The notes: a model not told the origin generated them from the sequence alone. Positions 36,701-44,854 are shown, numbered from the stretch's first letter. The stretch: DNA of 64,000 bases from Salinithrix halophila (GCF_042650125.1 NZ_JBHSAP010000007.1:248001-312000); one strand, 5' to 3'. Translations and numbers: made by a program.

Positions 36701-37388
36701 CTGGCTTCGCTACCTCATCGCCCGGCGCAGCGGGAACAACCTGGAAAGTCAATTCATCTCCCTAATCGAGGCCTATGAAGGGGAACGCCAGGTTCGCCAA
36801 GTCAAACGGGTCTCTCTCACACGAAACGGAAAACCCGTCTCCACGGAAACCGCTGCCGCTCTGAAAGTGGAACTCGCCGACGGGCGTGTGGATACCCTTA
36901 TCAATTCCCTGGATCCCGATGCACAATATACCGTGGACGGACGAATCGCTTTCCGCGGCTTCTTCGGCTTTCTGTCCGAAAAGGGCGGAACCCCCCTACA
37001 CGCCTTCATTAGCGATGGAACCACCCTGTGGCTGAAAGGCCGTTCCTTGGTTCAACACCATCGGAACCACCTGGAAGGAACCGTCATCGATTTCACCCGA
37101 AATCTCACACGAAAAAACCGGCTTCTGATCAAAACGAAAGGAATCCTCCCTCAACCGAATTGCCTGATCGGTCGCTATCTGTATGTAAACACAGACGGCG
37201 AACGGAATGCCGTTTACCGCATTCAAGGCATCCGGCGAGTATGGGGCAACCGTTACATCATCGACCTGGGGGATACGACCCTGATACGCCGATACAAAAA
37301 TCCTGAAGACGAAAACCAAGGGTTCATCCCTAACATCCAACCGGGAGCCAAATGGCGTATCCCTCTCGCCATCGAGTGGCACAGATAA
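33792..37388 (+). CDS. Secreted heparinase II/III-like polysaccharide lyase, 1198 residues
   Basis: A large exported protein. The signal peptide is residues 1-24 (hydrophobic LLVFLLFALASTIPF, then ARA), and ATG 33792 has GGAG eight bases upstream. Residues ~30-560 form an alpha-barrel lyase-like N-terminal part (YNHWHIWHGGVVDTALRAF). Residues ~600-700 resemble a beta-sandwich. Residues ~720-930 carry the heparinase II/III beta-domain with GRHGHKDTLNLGF and the conserved SHNTVVVD histidine. It should depolymerise an acidic polysaccharide outside the cell. It is larger than typical PL12/PL21 enzymes, and no transporter genes accompany it. Confidence 0.82.
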   Translation: MKGWILLVFLLFALASTIPFRARAEIQPPAKTRTTWYTANKVANARRNIEKYDWARETRDNAVQEADKYLAWGAERLWKTVTPQSLPRSFAVNLQKGSPITGEEFNKKYGYRGWLADPKNEPWKLTDPSSGYRFPTNDFASYYESGLDEHGIFDPKRADKRFLKNELYPERGENWGVDDGTGWVDREGNRWTFVAYYNHWHIWHGGVVDTALRAFRDAYIYTGDLQYARIGTILLDRIADVYPAMDLSAYDPKIYLNSHGGTGKGKIRGSIWEATAVTEYLAAYDAFFPGMEASGAVDFLREKAGQYRLENPKDNMAAVRKNIEDGLFRQIFPSVKEAKIRGNFGMHQRTLAMAAVVLDEPETSEAWIDWIFQYGQLFSHPDWRLTGGNVLTTLVDQVDRDGFGDEPSTQYNSYWLGQIRGVADILEGYDRYPEANLYKNPKFKKMFDTRWPLIMGDRYTPTIGDSFKSGNPRIVGTSAEHVRAFETFGDPVYAQAAHYLNGQSLDGLHGDIFSPDPEKVKREIGQVISSRGTLNPASDNRTGFGFAALRDGRDLEPKEGLSLSFSDLTLQEAGGEISDHQGSLYLETDEQAKRIPEAFQLPEDYFADSETLRMAADREGKQITFSFRTPKSDRFWLNLDILRAVDHGQYKVILDGNRLGEVDFFGDTGKTRPISLGSTFLDAGKHTLSFINIGKNKNASGYGLGLSRLLLQTKQEKKHRIQSAQEDNKRGLWLYYGRNIVGRHGHKDTLNLGFHAFGLDLSPDLGYPADFKTRTEWVSNTVSHNTVVVDKGKQKDHWVGIPRHFEGGGKVQIADVEAPRVYPQTERYRRTTAMVKIDENTSYAVDFFRIKGGQNHHFSFHGAEGDVTTGGLDLIPQETGTYAGPDVPFGQREPDQPEGWNYAGSGFHYLTRVERDEQPASPFFVDWKVKDTWNVLPTKRDIHLRLTMLNPVNEVALADGQPPNLPGNPDWLRYLIARRSGNNLESQFISLIEAYEGERQVRQVKRVSLTRNGKPVSTETAAALKVELADGRVDTLINSLDPDAQYTVDGRIAFRGFFGFLSEKGGTPLHAFISDGTTLWLKGRSLVQHHRNHLEGTVIDFTRNLTRKNRLLIKTKGILPQPNCLIGRYLYVNTDGERNAVYRIQGIRRVWGNRYIIDLGDTTLIRRYKNPEDENQGFIPNIQPGAKWRIPLAIEWHR

Positions 37389-37390
37389 AA

Positions 37391-37425
37391 GAACCGCAGC
37401 CCAAATTGGCTGCGGTTCTCAATGT
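37391..37425. terminator. Hairpin between convergent polysaccharide genes
   Basis: GAACCGCAGCC/GGCTGCGGTTC stem. The minus-strand side continues TTTTAT, the plus side is weaker. Confidence 0.8.
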
Positions 37426-37438
37426 ATTTGCAAGGGAT

Positions 37439-38686
37439 TTATTTAGCTAGCTCTTTTTTGATCACATTCCAGAGCGGGTTGTCTTTCCGCACTTTGATCG
37501 GATTTCCCTCTTCATCCCAGCGGATTTTATCCGTACCTAACTCGTAATCCATCCCCGTCCACGTGTCTTCCCGGAAAGCATAGAAGGACCAATGCCATCC
37601 ATTTTCATTGAAGATGGAAATCAAATCCTTAAGATAAGTGGATGCGCCTGGAACGGTGCGGTTAATCCCAAATTCCTCCGCGATGATCCGGTTGGCGGGA
37701 ATATCATGCCGCTGAGACCACTCCCGCACCGGGCGCAAGAACTTCCTCAGTTCGTTCTTGTCCCAGTACTTGGCGATGGATTTTTCTCCGACTTCAACCG
37801 TTCCCGGATATTTATACTTTTTCTGTTGGTTCTCCCGTTGACTCGTCAGTTCATAGGGCTCATACATATGAAAGGCGTAGAGGGTTTTCTTGTCCTTGAC
37901 AGGCTGGAGATATTTAAAAGCCCACGGCGTCGCATACAAGCCAGCATCTAAAATAATCGGGGTTTCTTTGTCCACCGTACGAATGGATTTAACCACCCGC
38001 CGGTTCAACGCGTTCAGATCAGCCGGTGTCTTCTCCACTTTTTGATACCATTCGTTGAAATCTTGCGTCCAGAAATCAGATAAAGGGTTGGTTTTTTCTG
38101 TCTCAGGGTGTGGCTCATTTACGATATTGTACCCGATCACAGCAGGGTGATCTTTCAGTTCCGAAGCGAGATCCTTCCAAAAGCGTGCCGCTTGCTTATG
38201 ATACTTCTTGTTTTGCCAGATACGGTCATCATTTTTATTCCCATTAAATTGCCGCCAGCGGTCCCCCGGCAGGGAAAGCATGGTGATCACCACTTTGATA
38301 TTTTGCGATTGGGCGGCATCCAAATCCTTTTTCAATTTCTTCAGGTCGCTTCGTACCAATCCCTTATAATTGTCGGCATTTCCAATCAGGAAATCCCGCT
38401 TAGGATTCGGATCCGGCTGATCTTCAAACAAAAATTTCTCATCCTTCGCCCATTTATCAGGAGCCAACCGGATAAATTGGATATTAGCCGCTTTCGCTGC
38501 CCGATATTCTTCAGGGAGCGACCTGCTGTTCATCATGTTCGCCCCTTTTCGCTGGGTGTCCCAAAAATCCATTTTCGACTGATCTTTCCCAGATGCTTCC
38601 GCCACCGCTTTTCCCGATGTTTGGCATCCCAGCATGGCAAGACTGAGTAGACTGATGGACGCGAGGATAACGGCAATTTTTTTCAT
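37439..38686 (-). CDS. GH5-like glycoside hydrolase lipoprotein
   Basis: A 415-residue surface lipoprotein. Residues 1-20 form a lipobox signal (SLAMLGC, lipidation at Cys). The (beta/alpha)8 cellulase-family fold shows the acid/base Glu in IVNEPHPE and the nucleophile Glu in IIAEEFGIN. ATG 38686 with GAAGGG selects the start; the longer frame upstream runs through the promoter. It probably cleaves beta-linked glycans from the same material targeted by the neighbouring lyase. Substrate is inferred only. Confidence 0.85.
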   Translation of the reverse strand: MKKIAVILASISLLSLAMLGCQTSGKAVAEASGKDQSKMDFWDTQRKGANMMNSRSLPEEYRAAKAANIQFIRLAPDKWAKDEKFLFEDQPDPNPKRDFLIGNADNYKGLVRSDLKKLKKDLDAAQSQNIKVVITMLSLPGDRWRQFNGNKNDDRIWQNKKYHKQAARFWKDLASELKDHPAVIGYNIVNEPHPETEKTNPLSDFWTQDFNEWYQKVEKTPADLNALNRRVVKSIRTVDKETPIILDAGLYATPWAFKYLQPVKDKKTLYAFHMYEPYELTSQRENQQKKYKYPGTVEVGEKSIAKYWDKNELRKFLRPVREWSQRHDIPANRIIAEEFGINRTVPGASTYLKDLISIFNENGWHWSFYAFREDTWTGMDYELGTDKIRWDEEGNPIKVRKDNPLWNVIKKELAK

Positions 38687-38770
38687 GGTATCCCTTCTTT
38701 CCCTAGGTGATTGGCTCCATGATCCAAAGATCGGAAAGATCTTCCGCAGGTAGGTTTCATTTCCGTATAC

Positions 38771-38799
38771 ATAGTAACACGATATATATGTATAGGCAA
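38771..38799 (-). promoter_or_regulatory. Promoter of the GH5 gene
   Basis: TTGCCT (plus 38794-38799) and TACTAT (plus 38771-38776) on the minus strand, 17-base spacer, 85 bases upstream of the start. Confidence 0.55.
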
Positions 38800-38837
38800 T
38801 GTATTTTTCGTTTTCGGTAACGGCCATCGTTTAAACC

Positions 38838-38873
38838 AAAGAAAAAAGAGCCCATCCAAGATGATTGGATGGG
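38838..38873 (-). terminator. Terminator-like hairpin upstream of the GH5 promoter
   Basis: CCCATCCAA (38851-38859) pairs with TTGGATGGG (38865-38873). The minus strand continues CTCTTTTTTCTTTG. No minus-strand gene ends nearby, so it may stop antisense transcription from the right. Confidence 0.55.
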
Positions 38874-39002
38874 ATCAGAAGCTTTGGAATATGCAGAATT
38901 TAGCAACCGCAATAAAGCTGAAACGACGATGTCCTTTTATGACAGTTTATAATACAATAGGTAACCAGGCTTTAAACTTATGATCTTAGTGTGGAGGGAT
39001 TT

Positions 39003-39581
39003 ATGTCTATCTGGGAGTTCATTGGGATCATCGTTGGCATTGTTTTTCTATTGATGACGCTATTCATATACAAAAACTCGGATGAAAAAGACAAAGAACA
39101 ATTAGGGTTTTTCGGAATGTTATCTGCCCCTATTTTCTTTACCTTGGTCATTCTTCTTCCGCTTTTTGGCATTGGATTGGTGTATTTCCTCTTGCTATAC
39201 GGAACTAACTTTTTGTTTGATAACAGTTTTTCGGGGAATTGGGTTGATTTAATTCTAGCCGGGTTTTATCTGTCCATCTGCTTTTTCTTCGTTAGCCTTT
39301 TCAACGGCCCGTTGAAGGCTTTGTTATATTTGTTGGTTAAACCCGCTTGGCGAGATTATGTACTTCTGCCCATCAGCGTTCTCTTGAATGCTGTAGCCAT
39401 TCATATTTTCCTGGATCTATTACCCGAGGTTGAACCCCGATCCTTCTGGGCATCCACCTTCTTGGCTGGTTTGTTTTGCTTGGTTGACATTTGGGGATCT
39501 AAAGGGATCGATAAGCTAGAGACCATGGGCAAGAAGAAAAGAAAGCGAAGGAAGAAGCAGAAAAATAATCATGTGACTTAA
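39003..39581 (+). CDS. Membrane protein of unknown function
   Basis: A 192-residue protein with five predicted membrane helices (starting MSIWEFIGIIVGIVFLLMTL) and a strongly basic tail (KKKRKRRKKQKNN). GGAGG directly upstream fits ATG 39003 better than the GTG at 38991. No family recognised. It marks the left side of the AT-rich accessory stretch. Confidence 0.65.
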   Translation: MSIWEFIGIIVGIVFLLMTLFIYKNSDEKDKEQLGFFGMLSAPIFFTLVILLPLFGIGLVYFLLLYGTNFLFDNSFSGNWVDLILAGFYLSICFFFVSLFNGPLKALLYLLVKPAWRDYVLLPISVLLNAVAIHIFLDLLPEVEPRSFWASTFLAGLFCLVDIWGSKGIDKLETMGKKKRKRRKKQKNNHVT

Positions 39582-39636
39582 ATGCTAATTATCAAATCAT
39601 CTATGATAAAATTTTTTAAAAGGAAATAAACGATAA

Positions 39637-39884
39637 AATAACAAATTTACCCAGAAGGTTATTAGTATACTCCCCATCGATGTCAAATTGTCTGTGTCTC
39701 GAATAAGCGAATTTATTACGTACGAAGTCCACTACTCCATTGCAATACGGTCTTCGGATGTCTTTAGATTAATATTTTTAACCCTGATGACATAAAAGTT
39801 CCCGCTAAGGATTTAGGACAGGAAATCATTAAGTTGCTGAAGTATTTTGGGGATGATAAGGACGTATTTCATGAAGTTTATTAA
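39637..39884 (+). pseudogene. Frameshifted remnant of an unknown gene
   Basis: One frame reads FTQKVISILPIDVKLSVS and on to SIAIRSSDVF; a second frame then continues INIFNPDDIKVPAKDLGQ to HEVY and a stop at 39882-39884. Both look like coding sequence, but no start codon and a frame change in the middle (~39765-39775) indicate a broken gene. Family unknown. Confidence 0.4.
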
Positions 39885-39984
39885 GCGGGTTACGCAATTT
39901 GTCAATGCATAATTATTGACAATAAGTTCGATTCATAGGACAATGGTGCTATGTTCCAATACCTAAAAAGAATGGAGAGTATAA

Positions 39985-40887
39985 ATGAGCTTATTACAAA
40001 ATCTTGACAACCCTGTTGTTATAACATTATTGGCCGCTTCGCTACCTGCGGTAGGCACAATTATAGCCGCATTAATTAATAAGAAAATGAAGGATAAAAA
40101 TAAAAATGATGACGACAACAATGGTTCAGGAGGCACGGGAGGAAATGTCAATTTCAAGGCGCGAAATATTACAAATAGCCGCATCGATATTAATAGAAAA
40201 TTAATTGACATTGTAAATAACAAATTGGTCTATAATGGTTATCAGCCTGTTAACACATCAAACGGCGGAGATTTTATAGGATACATCGCTACTCTATTAC
40301 TTATTTTTCTATATGTAAATTATCACACGTATTTTCTGGTAGGATTTATAGCATCATACGCTTTAATTGCTCTATTGTTTGCGTTTCCTATGTATAGAAC
40401 ATTTCGTCTGCTACATACTAATAATATTTTGGTTGCAACATTAATAACCGTTTCGTTTCTCATTAGCATTAATTTGTATTTCCTCTATATAACCCCAAAT
40501 AATTTTAGTTCAGTGTTCGTAGATGTTCAAAGAGGATTTGATAACTTTAATATAATAGGATTTGATATGCCTTCTGGATTTTTCCTTGTTGTTATGCAAG
40601 TTATTGGATTCATGTTTACAGTATTTATTTTTAAAGACTTAATTGGATGGATTTTGTTTCATTTCGCATCGACAAAATTACTTTTGTTAGATGAGGATGA
40701 AAGAATTATTACTAAGCTTAGAAGCTGGTTTTGGAGAGGCATGACAAACAACACAAGTAAATATGTCGACAAGATATCTTTTATGATTTATACAGGGATT
40801 TTTGCTTTGATACTTTCCACAGGCTTGTTATATTATGTTGCAACAAATTATGCGTATCCAATATTGAACTTGTTAAAAGAAGAGTAG
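39985..40887 (+). CDS. AT-rich multi-pass membrane protein, unknown
   Basis: A 300-residue protein. There is an N-terminal hydrophobic helix (VVITLLAASLPAVGTIIAAL), a low-complexity linker (KNKNDDDNNGSGGTGG), the motif NVNFKARNITNSRIDIN, then about six membrane helices. ATG 39985 has GGAGAG upstream. Codon use is distinctly AT-rich relative to the flanks, a sign of transfer. No family recognised. The arrangement (TM, small beta-type motif, TM bundle) resembles membrane effectors of accessory systems, which is only an impression. Confidence 0.65.
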   Translation: MSLLQNLDNPVVITLLAASLPAVGTIIAALINKKMKDKNKNDDDNNGSGGTGGNVNFKARNITNSRIDINRKLIDIVNNKLVYNGYQPVNTSNGGDFIGYIATLLLIFLYVNYHTYFLVGFIASYALIALLFAFPMYRTFRLLHTNNILVATLITVSFLISINLYFLYITPNNFSSVFVDVQRGFDNFNIIGFDMPSGFFLVVMQVIGFMFTVFIFKDLIGWILFHFASTKLLLLDEDERIITKLRSWFWRGMTNNTSKYVDKISFMIYTGIFALILSTGLLYYVATNYAYPILNLLKEE

Positions 40888-41013
40888 GATGTAAGTTAAT
40901 TATTTGTGGTAGAACCTCGTCGGGTAGTAGTTTATGCTACGGATTGCTCCACAACCCGAGTATTAGTTACTATACCTAAGATCATCCACACTAGCTCACT
41001 TCTATTCGCAGCT

Positions 41014-41208
41014 TCAACCATAAATATCTGCCATACTGGTCGCCTCTGACTCCTCTAACCCGAAACCGTTGAGCTCAGAAGTCACAACCTCTAACTCGCG
41101 CCATATTCTGACCACTAGCTCCTGCTGCCGCGATAATACGGGTATTTCGGATATAATTTCGTTAACGTAAAGCCTACCGCCACCATCTGCTCCATACCGA
41201 TAGTGACT
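41014..41208 (-). pseudogene. Remnant of an unknown gene
   Basis: On the minus strand a 64-codon frame without a start codon reads YGADGGGRLYVNEIISEIPV...VVTSELNGFGLEESEATS and stops at 41014-41016. Upstream, in another frame, LARYLALQLKQTAMDLGA also looks protein-like, suggesting a frameshifted gene between about 41014 and 41300. Family unknown. Confidence 0.35.
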
Positions 41209-41420
41209 TCACTGCGCTTTCACTCGGAGATGCACCGAGATCCATCGCCGTCTGTTTAAGCTGTAGCGCCAGATATCGTGCCAACTCTCGAAAATTGCGC
41301 CTCGAACACTATACCGGTCTTTGCCGCATGGCCGATACCAATCGCTATAGCTACGCCTGCTATAGCAACAGTACGCCCCGTATCCGTAAAGCCTCTGTTG
41401 TGCTGCGTATAGAGGTCCGG

Positions 41421-41610
41421 ATGCAAGATGACATGAAGAAACGAGGACTAAACGGGAAGGAACTTGCCAAGTACTCCGGTGTGGTAATTCATTATATCTT
41501 TGTACAAGACCAGGAAAACAATTAATCTAGCGCATACAGCGAAGCTCATGAAGGCACGTGACCTCGATAAAGTTGACGATATGCTGTGCTATGTACCAGA
41601 CGAAGACTAA
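41421..41610 (+). pseudogene. Frameshifted XRE-family helix-turn-helix gene
   Basis: The first frame reads MQDDMKKRGLNGKELAKYSG, the start of an XRE HTH. After a frame change near 41485-41495 a second frame continues ISLYKTRKTINLAHTAKLMK to DDMLCYVPDED and a stop at 41608-41610. Joined, they give a complete small XRE repressor, so the gene is broken by an indel. The N-terminal upstream codons look random. Confidence 0.6.
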
Positions 41611-41763
41611 ACCTCCTATCACAGGCGACTTTCAAAGTCGCTAATTGAGTTTCCGACACTATTTTCCCGCCATAAAATACGCCTCCGTGCTTCCCTCAGG
41701 CAATTAAAACAGCATCATGGGGCATTTCTCTATGCTGAAAGCTTCTTTAGTCATAAGCACCAA

Positions 41764-41786
41764 CTTAAAAGCACCCCGCAGGGTGC
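41764..41786 (-). terminator. Terminator after the SUKH pseudogene
   Basis: GCACCC/GGGTGC stem at 41771-41786. The minus strand continues TTTTAAG. Confidence 0.65.
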
Positions 41787-41793
41787 GTAAAAT

Positions 41794-42281
41794 CTAGTCA
41801 TTTAATGCGTACAGTTTATCCAGTAATTCTGTAAAGGTATCACAAACGTACTCTATCTTGTCTCCCCAATCATGAAACCAAAAAACAATGGTCGGATTTT
41901 CTCCATCTCGATAATCAAAAAGATAAAATTCCCCGCAGGGTCTTCTGCAAATGGGACAATTTCTTTCGGTAAGTCGTATTCATCTCGCAAATCCTCGTAT
42001 ACAACAAGAATGTTATCGTCTTCTTCGCTTAAACTCACCAATGAACCGAAAACTTTTCCTTTGTACGAGCCGAAATCAAAAACATAAGGCTATGGTTGAG
42101 CGCCGTCATGCTGTTAGACGCATTCCACAAAATCAGCAGGAAATTTTATGCCTAATTTTTTCTCGACCTCGGAAATCTTTTCGTTGCCTATTTGGTTTCC
42201 GTTTTCCCATTGACTCTTTCCCAGATAATCACCCATAACGCTCTCACGGTATGTCCTGAACCTCGATGTACTCTTTTTCAT
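41794..42281 (-). pseudogene. Degenerate SMI1/KNR4 (SUKH) immunity gene
   Basis: Reading the minus strand from ATG 42281 gives a recognisable SUKH protein: NEKISEVEKKLGIKFPADF, then FDFGSYKGKVFGSLVSLSEE, then the hallmark IVPFAEDPAG. It is broken by an in-frame TAA (42114-42116), a TAG (42090-42092) and a frameshift near 41915-41930, after which the +1 frame continues FDYRDGENPTIVFWFHDWGD to LLDKLYALND and a stop at 41794. Intact relatives act as immunity proteins against nuclease toxins. It is dead, while the adjacent SUKH gene is intact. Confidence 0.85.
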
Positions 42282-42295
42282 TGGTACCAAATTTT

Positions 42296-42733
42296 TTAGA
42301 AAAAAGACTCATCGTTTATAAGCTTCTCAAGCAAATGTTCGAAGCTATCAGCCATCTCTAACCTTTTTCCTGACTCATGATCAATTACGAATATACTAGG
42401 TTCACCGGGTAGAAAGCCTACAGGATCACCATCATAGTCTACACATACAACCACCATTTTATTATAGGGTTCAGGTAGTTTTTCTCTAAATTCCTTTGTC
42501 ACCTCAACAAATGATTCTTCGGTATCCGACAGGAATTCAGCCACTCTCAAGCCTAATATTTGATATTGTGGCACTCCCCCTGACCCATAGTTGTGCAGAT
42601 ACTCTTTATAGTCATTAGGCAGCTTGACCCCCAGTTCTTTTTCAGCCGATTCAATTTCCCCCTTAGGAACAGGTCCGCCTATTGCCTCTGGGGGATTATC
42701 CTGAAGAATATGTTGATGGATTTCATCTTTCAT
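42296..42733 (-). CDS. SMI1/KNR4 (SUKH) family immunity protein
   Basis: A 145-residue cytoplasmic protein of the SUKH superfamily. Landmarks are the N-terminal IESAEKELGVKLPNDYKEYL and the downstream NYGSGGVPQY and VCVDYDGDPVGF. SUKH proteins neutralise co-encoded nuclease toxins by direct binding. It lies 18 bases downstream of the LHH-type toxin gene, the expected toxin-immunity order. ATG 42733 is preferred to a TTG two codons earlier. It overlaps nothing and is intact. Confidence 0.88.
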   Translation of the reverse strand: MKDEIHQHILQDNPPEAIGGPVPKGEIESAEKELGVKLPNDYKEYLHNYGSGGVPQYQILGLRVAEFLSDTEESFVEVTKEFREKLPEPYNKMVVVCVDYDGDPVGFLPGEPSIFVIDHESGKRLEMADSFEHLLEKLINDESFF

Positions 42734-42751
42734 GATCAACCTAACCAGCTC

Positions 42752-44203
42752 CTATTCAAGCTTTAGAGGAAATTCGTATCCTCTTCTTTGAAGCTCTTCA
42801 ATGTATCGCGCTCTCCAATAATCTTTTCTATAGTCATCCCATCCAGGTCTTTCTTTACCTATACCGCCTTTATTCCCTAGAGGATGCAACCGACTGGATT
42901 TTCCTTGGTGAATACTTTGCGGCATTTCAATCAGCGGCCCTTGCTCTAGTTGTTTCCAGTGGTGGAGGGTGTACAACCCTTTTTTCCCTTTTCCGTATTT
43001 AGGGTTTCGTGGTGCAATGCGCTTCTTGAAGTGGTAGATCAATTGCTTATCTGACATGTGCTGGATGGTACGTTGCTGGACGGCAAATTCAAGGGGATTC
43101 TTGCGTTGCAGCATCTCATTCCCATAATAAGCGCGATTCGGCTTTTGAATCAACCGACTGTACCCCTGTATTGCTTTTTCAGCCTCTTCTTTATCAATGG
43201 TGTACTCGAATTTGCTACTCTGTTTTGCCGCTTGACTCGCCGCCTGCTGTGCCTTCGGAGTAATCCCCAACACAGGAGAAGCTTCTTGAGCTAAATACGC
43301 ACCGTGCGTGATCCCTCCCGCCAAAATAGCGGATGCAAGGGCATTCTTCCAGTTAATCTTATGCCCTCGGAATAGGTTGTCAGTAATACTACCAGCAGCC
43401 CCACCAGCTGAGTTCCCCATAATCTGGGCAACCTTTGTGGTTACATAACGCCCCACCCCACGGGCAACTCCGCCGGAGACTCCACCGCCAACGGCTCCAG
43501 CCAGTCCACCGATGGCGGTATCCGCCATGATGGTTTTTAGGTCATTTCCCTGGGCAGCGGAGATACCCCCACCGATGCCGGCCCCGATCAGAATCCCCGC
43601 ACCAAACGCCTGACCACCAGGAACAAATAGCAATCCTACCCCTGCCGCGATGGTGGCTCCCACAGCAATTTCTTCTTTATGTTCCTTCGTCCATTCCCAA
43701 GTAACTTCCCCGGCGTACTTCATGCCTTCCCAAGTATCGGAGGCAAAATCCTTTACGCTCTCCCACGGATGATCCCCAAACTCTTGAGCGTCCTTTTTCA
43801 CATCGGAAGCCATTTGGGAAGTGGACTCTTTAAAGCCCTCCCATTTCTCTCCTGCTTCTCGCATCAATTTGTCCCAAAAGCCTTCATCCTCAGAAGGTTT
43901 ACCGTGGTTGGATGCTGATCCCTTTGACGAGTTACCTCCCCGAGTGTCCCCTCCATCTTCGGCAGTGGCTTTACATTCAGGGTCCTTGTTAATGCAATGA
44001 ATCTGCATTTCAATGACGTACTTCATCGGTTTTTCGATAGCGTATGTAAAGAAGATATTGAGTAGAATCGAGCCGAACAAAGCCGCCACAGCCATCGTGA
44101 TAATGTACTCGATAGTCGAAGCGCCTTTCTTATCCTGCAAAACCTTTGCACTCATTCGCAGCTTATTACAAAGACGTCGTAAAAAGCCCAAGAAAAATAC
44201 CAC
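42752..44203 (-). CDS. Polymorphic toxin: Flp/TadE-pilin-like anchor with C-terminal LHH nuclease domain
   Basis: A 483-residue protein. Residues ~25-57 carry a class III/Flp-pilin-like segment (KKGASTIEYIITMAVAALFG) with the conserved Glu five residues into the hydrophobic stretch. Residues ~95-185 are charged helices (WDKLMREAGEKWEGF). Residues ~190-290 are a glycine/alanine-rich membrane-active region (AAGVGLLFVPGGQAFGAG). The C-terminal ~100 residues end with YTLHHWKQL and SIHQGKSSRLHPLG, matching HNH/Endo VII nucleases with an LHH motif. The SUKH immunity gene follows. GTG start is uncertain; ATG at residue 17 is possible. Export by pilus-like or other machinery is inference. Confidence 0.8.
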   Translation of the reverse strand: MVFFLGFLRRLCNKLRMSAKVLQDKKGASTIEYIITMAVAALFGSILLNIFFTYAIEKPMKYVIEMQIHCINKDPECKATAEDGGDTRGGNSSKGSASNHGKPSEDEGFWDKLMREAGEKWEGFKESTSQMASDVKKDAQEFGDHPWESVKDFASDTWEGMKYAGEVTWEWTKEHKEEIAVGATIAAGVGLLFVPGGQAFGAGILIGAGIGGGISAAQGNDLKTIMADTAIGGLAGAVGGGVSGGVARGVGRYVTTKVAQIMGNSAGGAAGSITDNLFRGHKINWKNALASAILAGGITHGAYLAQEASPVLGITPKAQQAASQAAKQSSKFEYTIDKEEAEKAIQGYSRLIQKPNRAYYGNEMLQRKNPLEFAVQQRTIQHMSDKQLIYHFKKRIAPRNPKYGKGKKGLYTLHHWKQLEQGPLIEMPQSIHQGKSSRLHPLGNKGGIGKERPGWDDYRKDYWRARYIEELQRRGYEFPLKLE

Positions 44204-44331
44204 CCCTACCTCTTAGTAGTGGCATTATATCTCGGGCTGAAAAAATAGAGAAATAGACAAAAAGTCGTATATTTTACACTAGTGTTCAAAAAATGTTTCG
44301 GGAAAGCTTGATGGCCGGTTCATATTTAACA

Positions 44332-44783
44332 TCACTTTCGTCTGTGATGATCGTCCTCCATATCAAGCAATCGACGGTATTGCCATTGACGCTCCTCGAC
44401 AGTGTTGATAGCGCTGTCGGTGAAGTCGACGGCATCGGCAGTTTTGGCAGCGTAGGTAGCGGCATGAACGGCATGGCCCGCAACGTGGGCAGTTGCCGCG
44501 GCGTGACCGGTGGCTCAGGCCGCATAGCAAGCCGCAGGATGATCGGCATCCCGGGCGGCGGCATGAGCGGCAAAGGCGGCTGTACGGGCCTCACTCATGG
44601 CTATTTCACCGCACACCCAGTCACGTCCCGCTTCGATCGCTTGTCGTTCGGAACCTTCTTCTCGAAATATGGGAGTACATGCTCGGCACAGTCAGCCGCC
44701 CAGAGCACCGAGGTTTTGTGATCCTGTTTATCCAAAAGCTTAGCAATTGACTGGCTTATTTGTGAATCGATAAATTTTTCCAT
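44332..44783 (-). pseudogene. Degenerate Imm5-like putative immunity gene
   Basis: From ATG 44783 the minus strand reads VLWAADCAEHVLPYFEKK and PNDKR; after a frameshift near 44632-44650 the other frame continues AIEAGRDWVCGEIAMSEA and AAFAAHAAARDADHPAA. An in-frame TGA (44515-44517) then interrupts, and coding resumes with ATGHAAATAHVAGHAVHAA to RRLLDMEDD and a stop at 44332. This alanine/histidine-rich pattern is that of the Imm5-like putative immunity proteins. It is inactive by two lesions. Confidence 0.8.
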
Positions 44784-44812
44784 CCAGATCCATGCCTCTT
44801 ATAAATAATCTA

Positions 44813-44848
44813 AAACGACAAAACGCCGGGAAGCTCCCGACGTTTTGC
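44813..44848 (-). terminator. Terminator after tRNA-Leu
   Basis: AAACGTCGGGA pairs with TCCCGGCGTTT on the minus strand, followed by TGTCGTTTT. Confidence 0.85.
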
Positions 44849-44854
44849 CTAGTT

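Noticed and set aside
39985..44203. A prophage or conjugative element
   Set aside because: No integrase, terminase, relaxase or structural genes are visible; only gene remnants and a toxin-immunity locus.
44293..44721. A glycine-rich plus-strand frame of 142 codons
   Set aside because: Antisense to the Imm5-like pseudogene; the glycine repeats are the complement of Ala/His codons.
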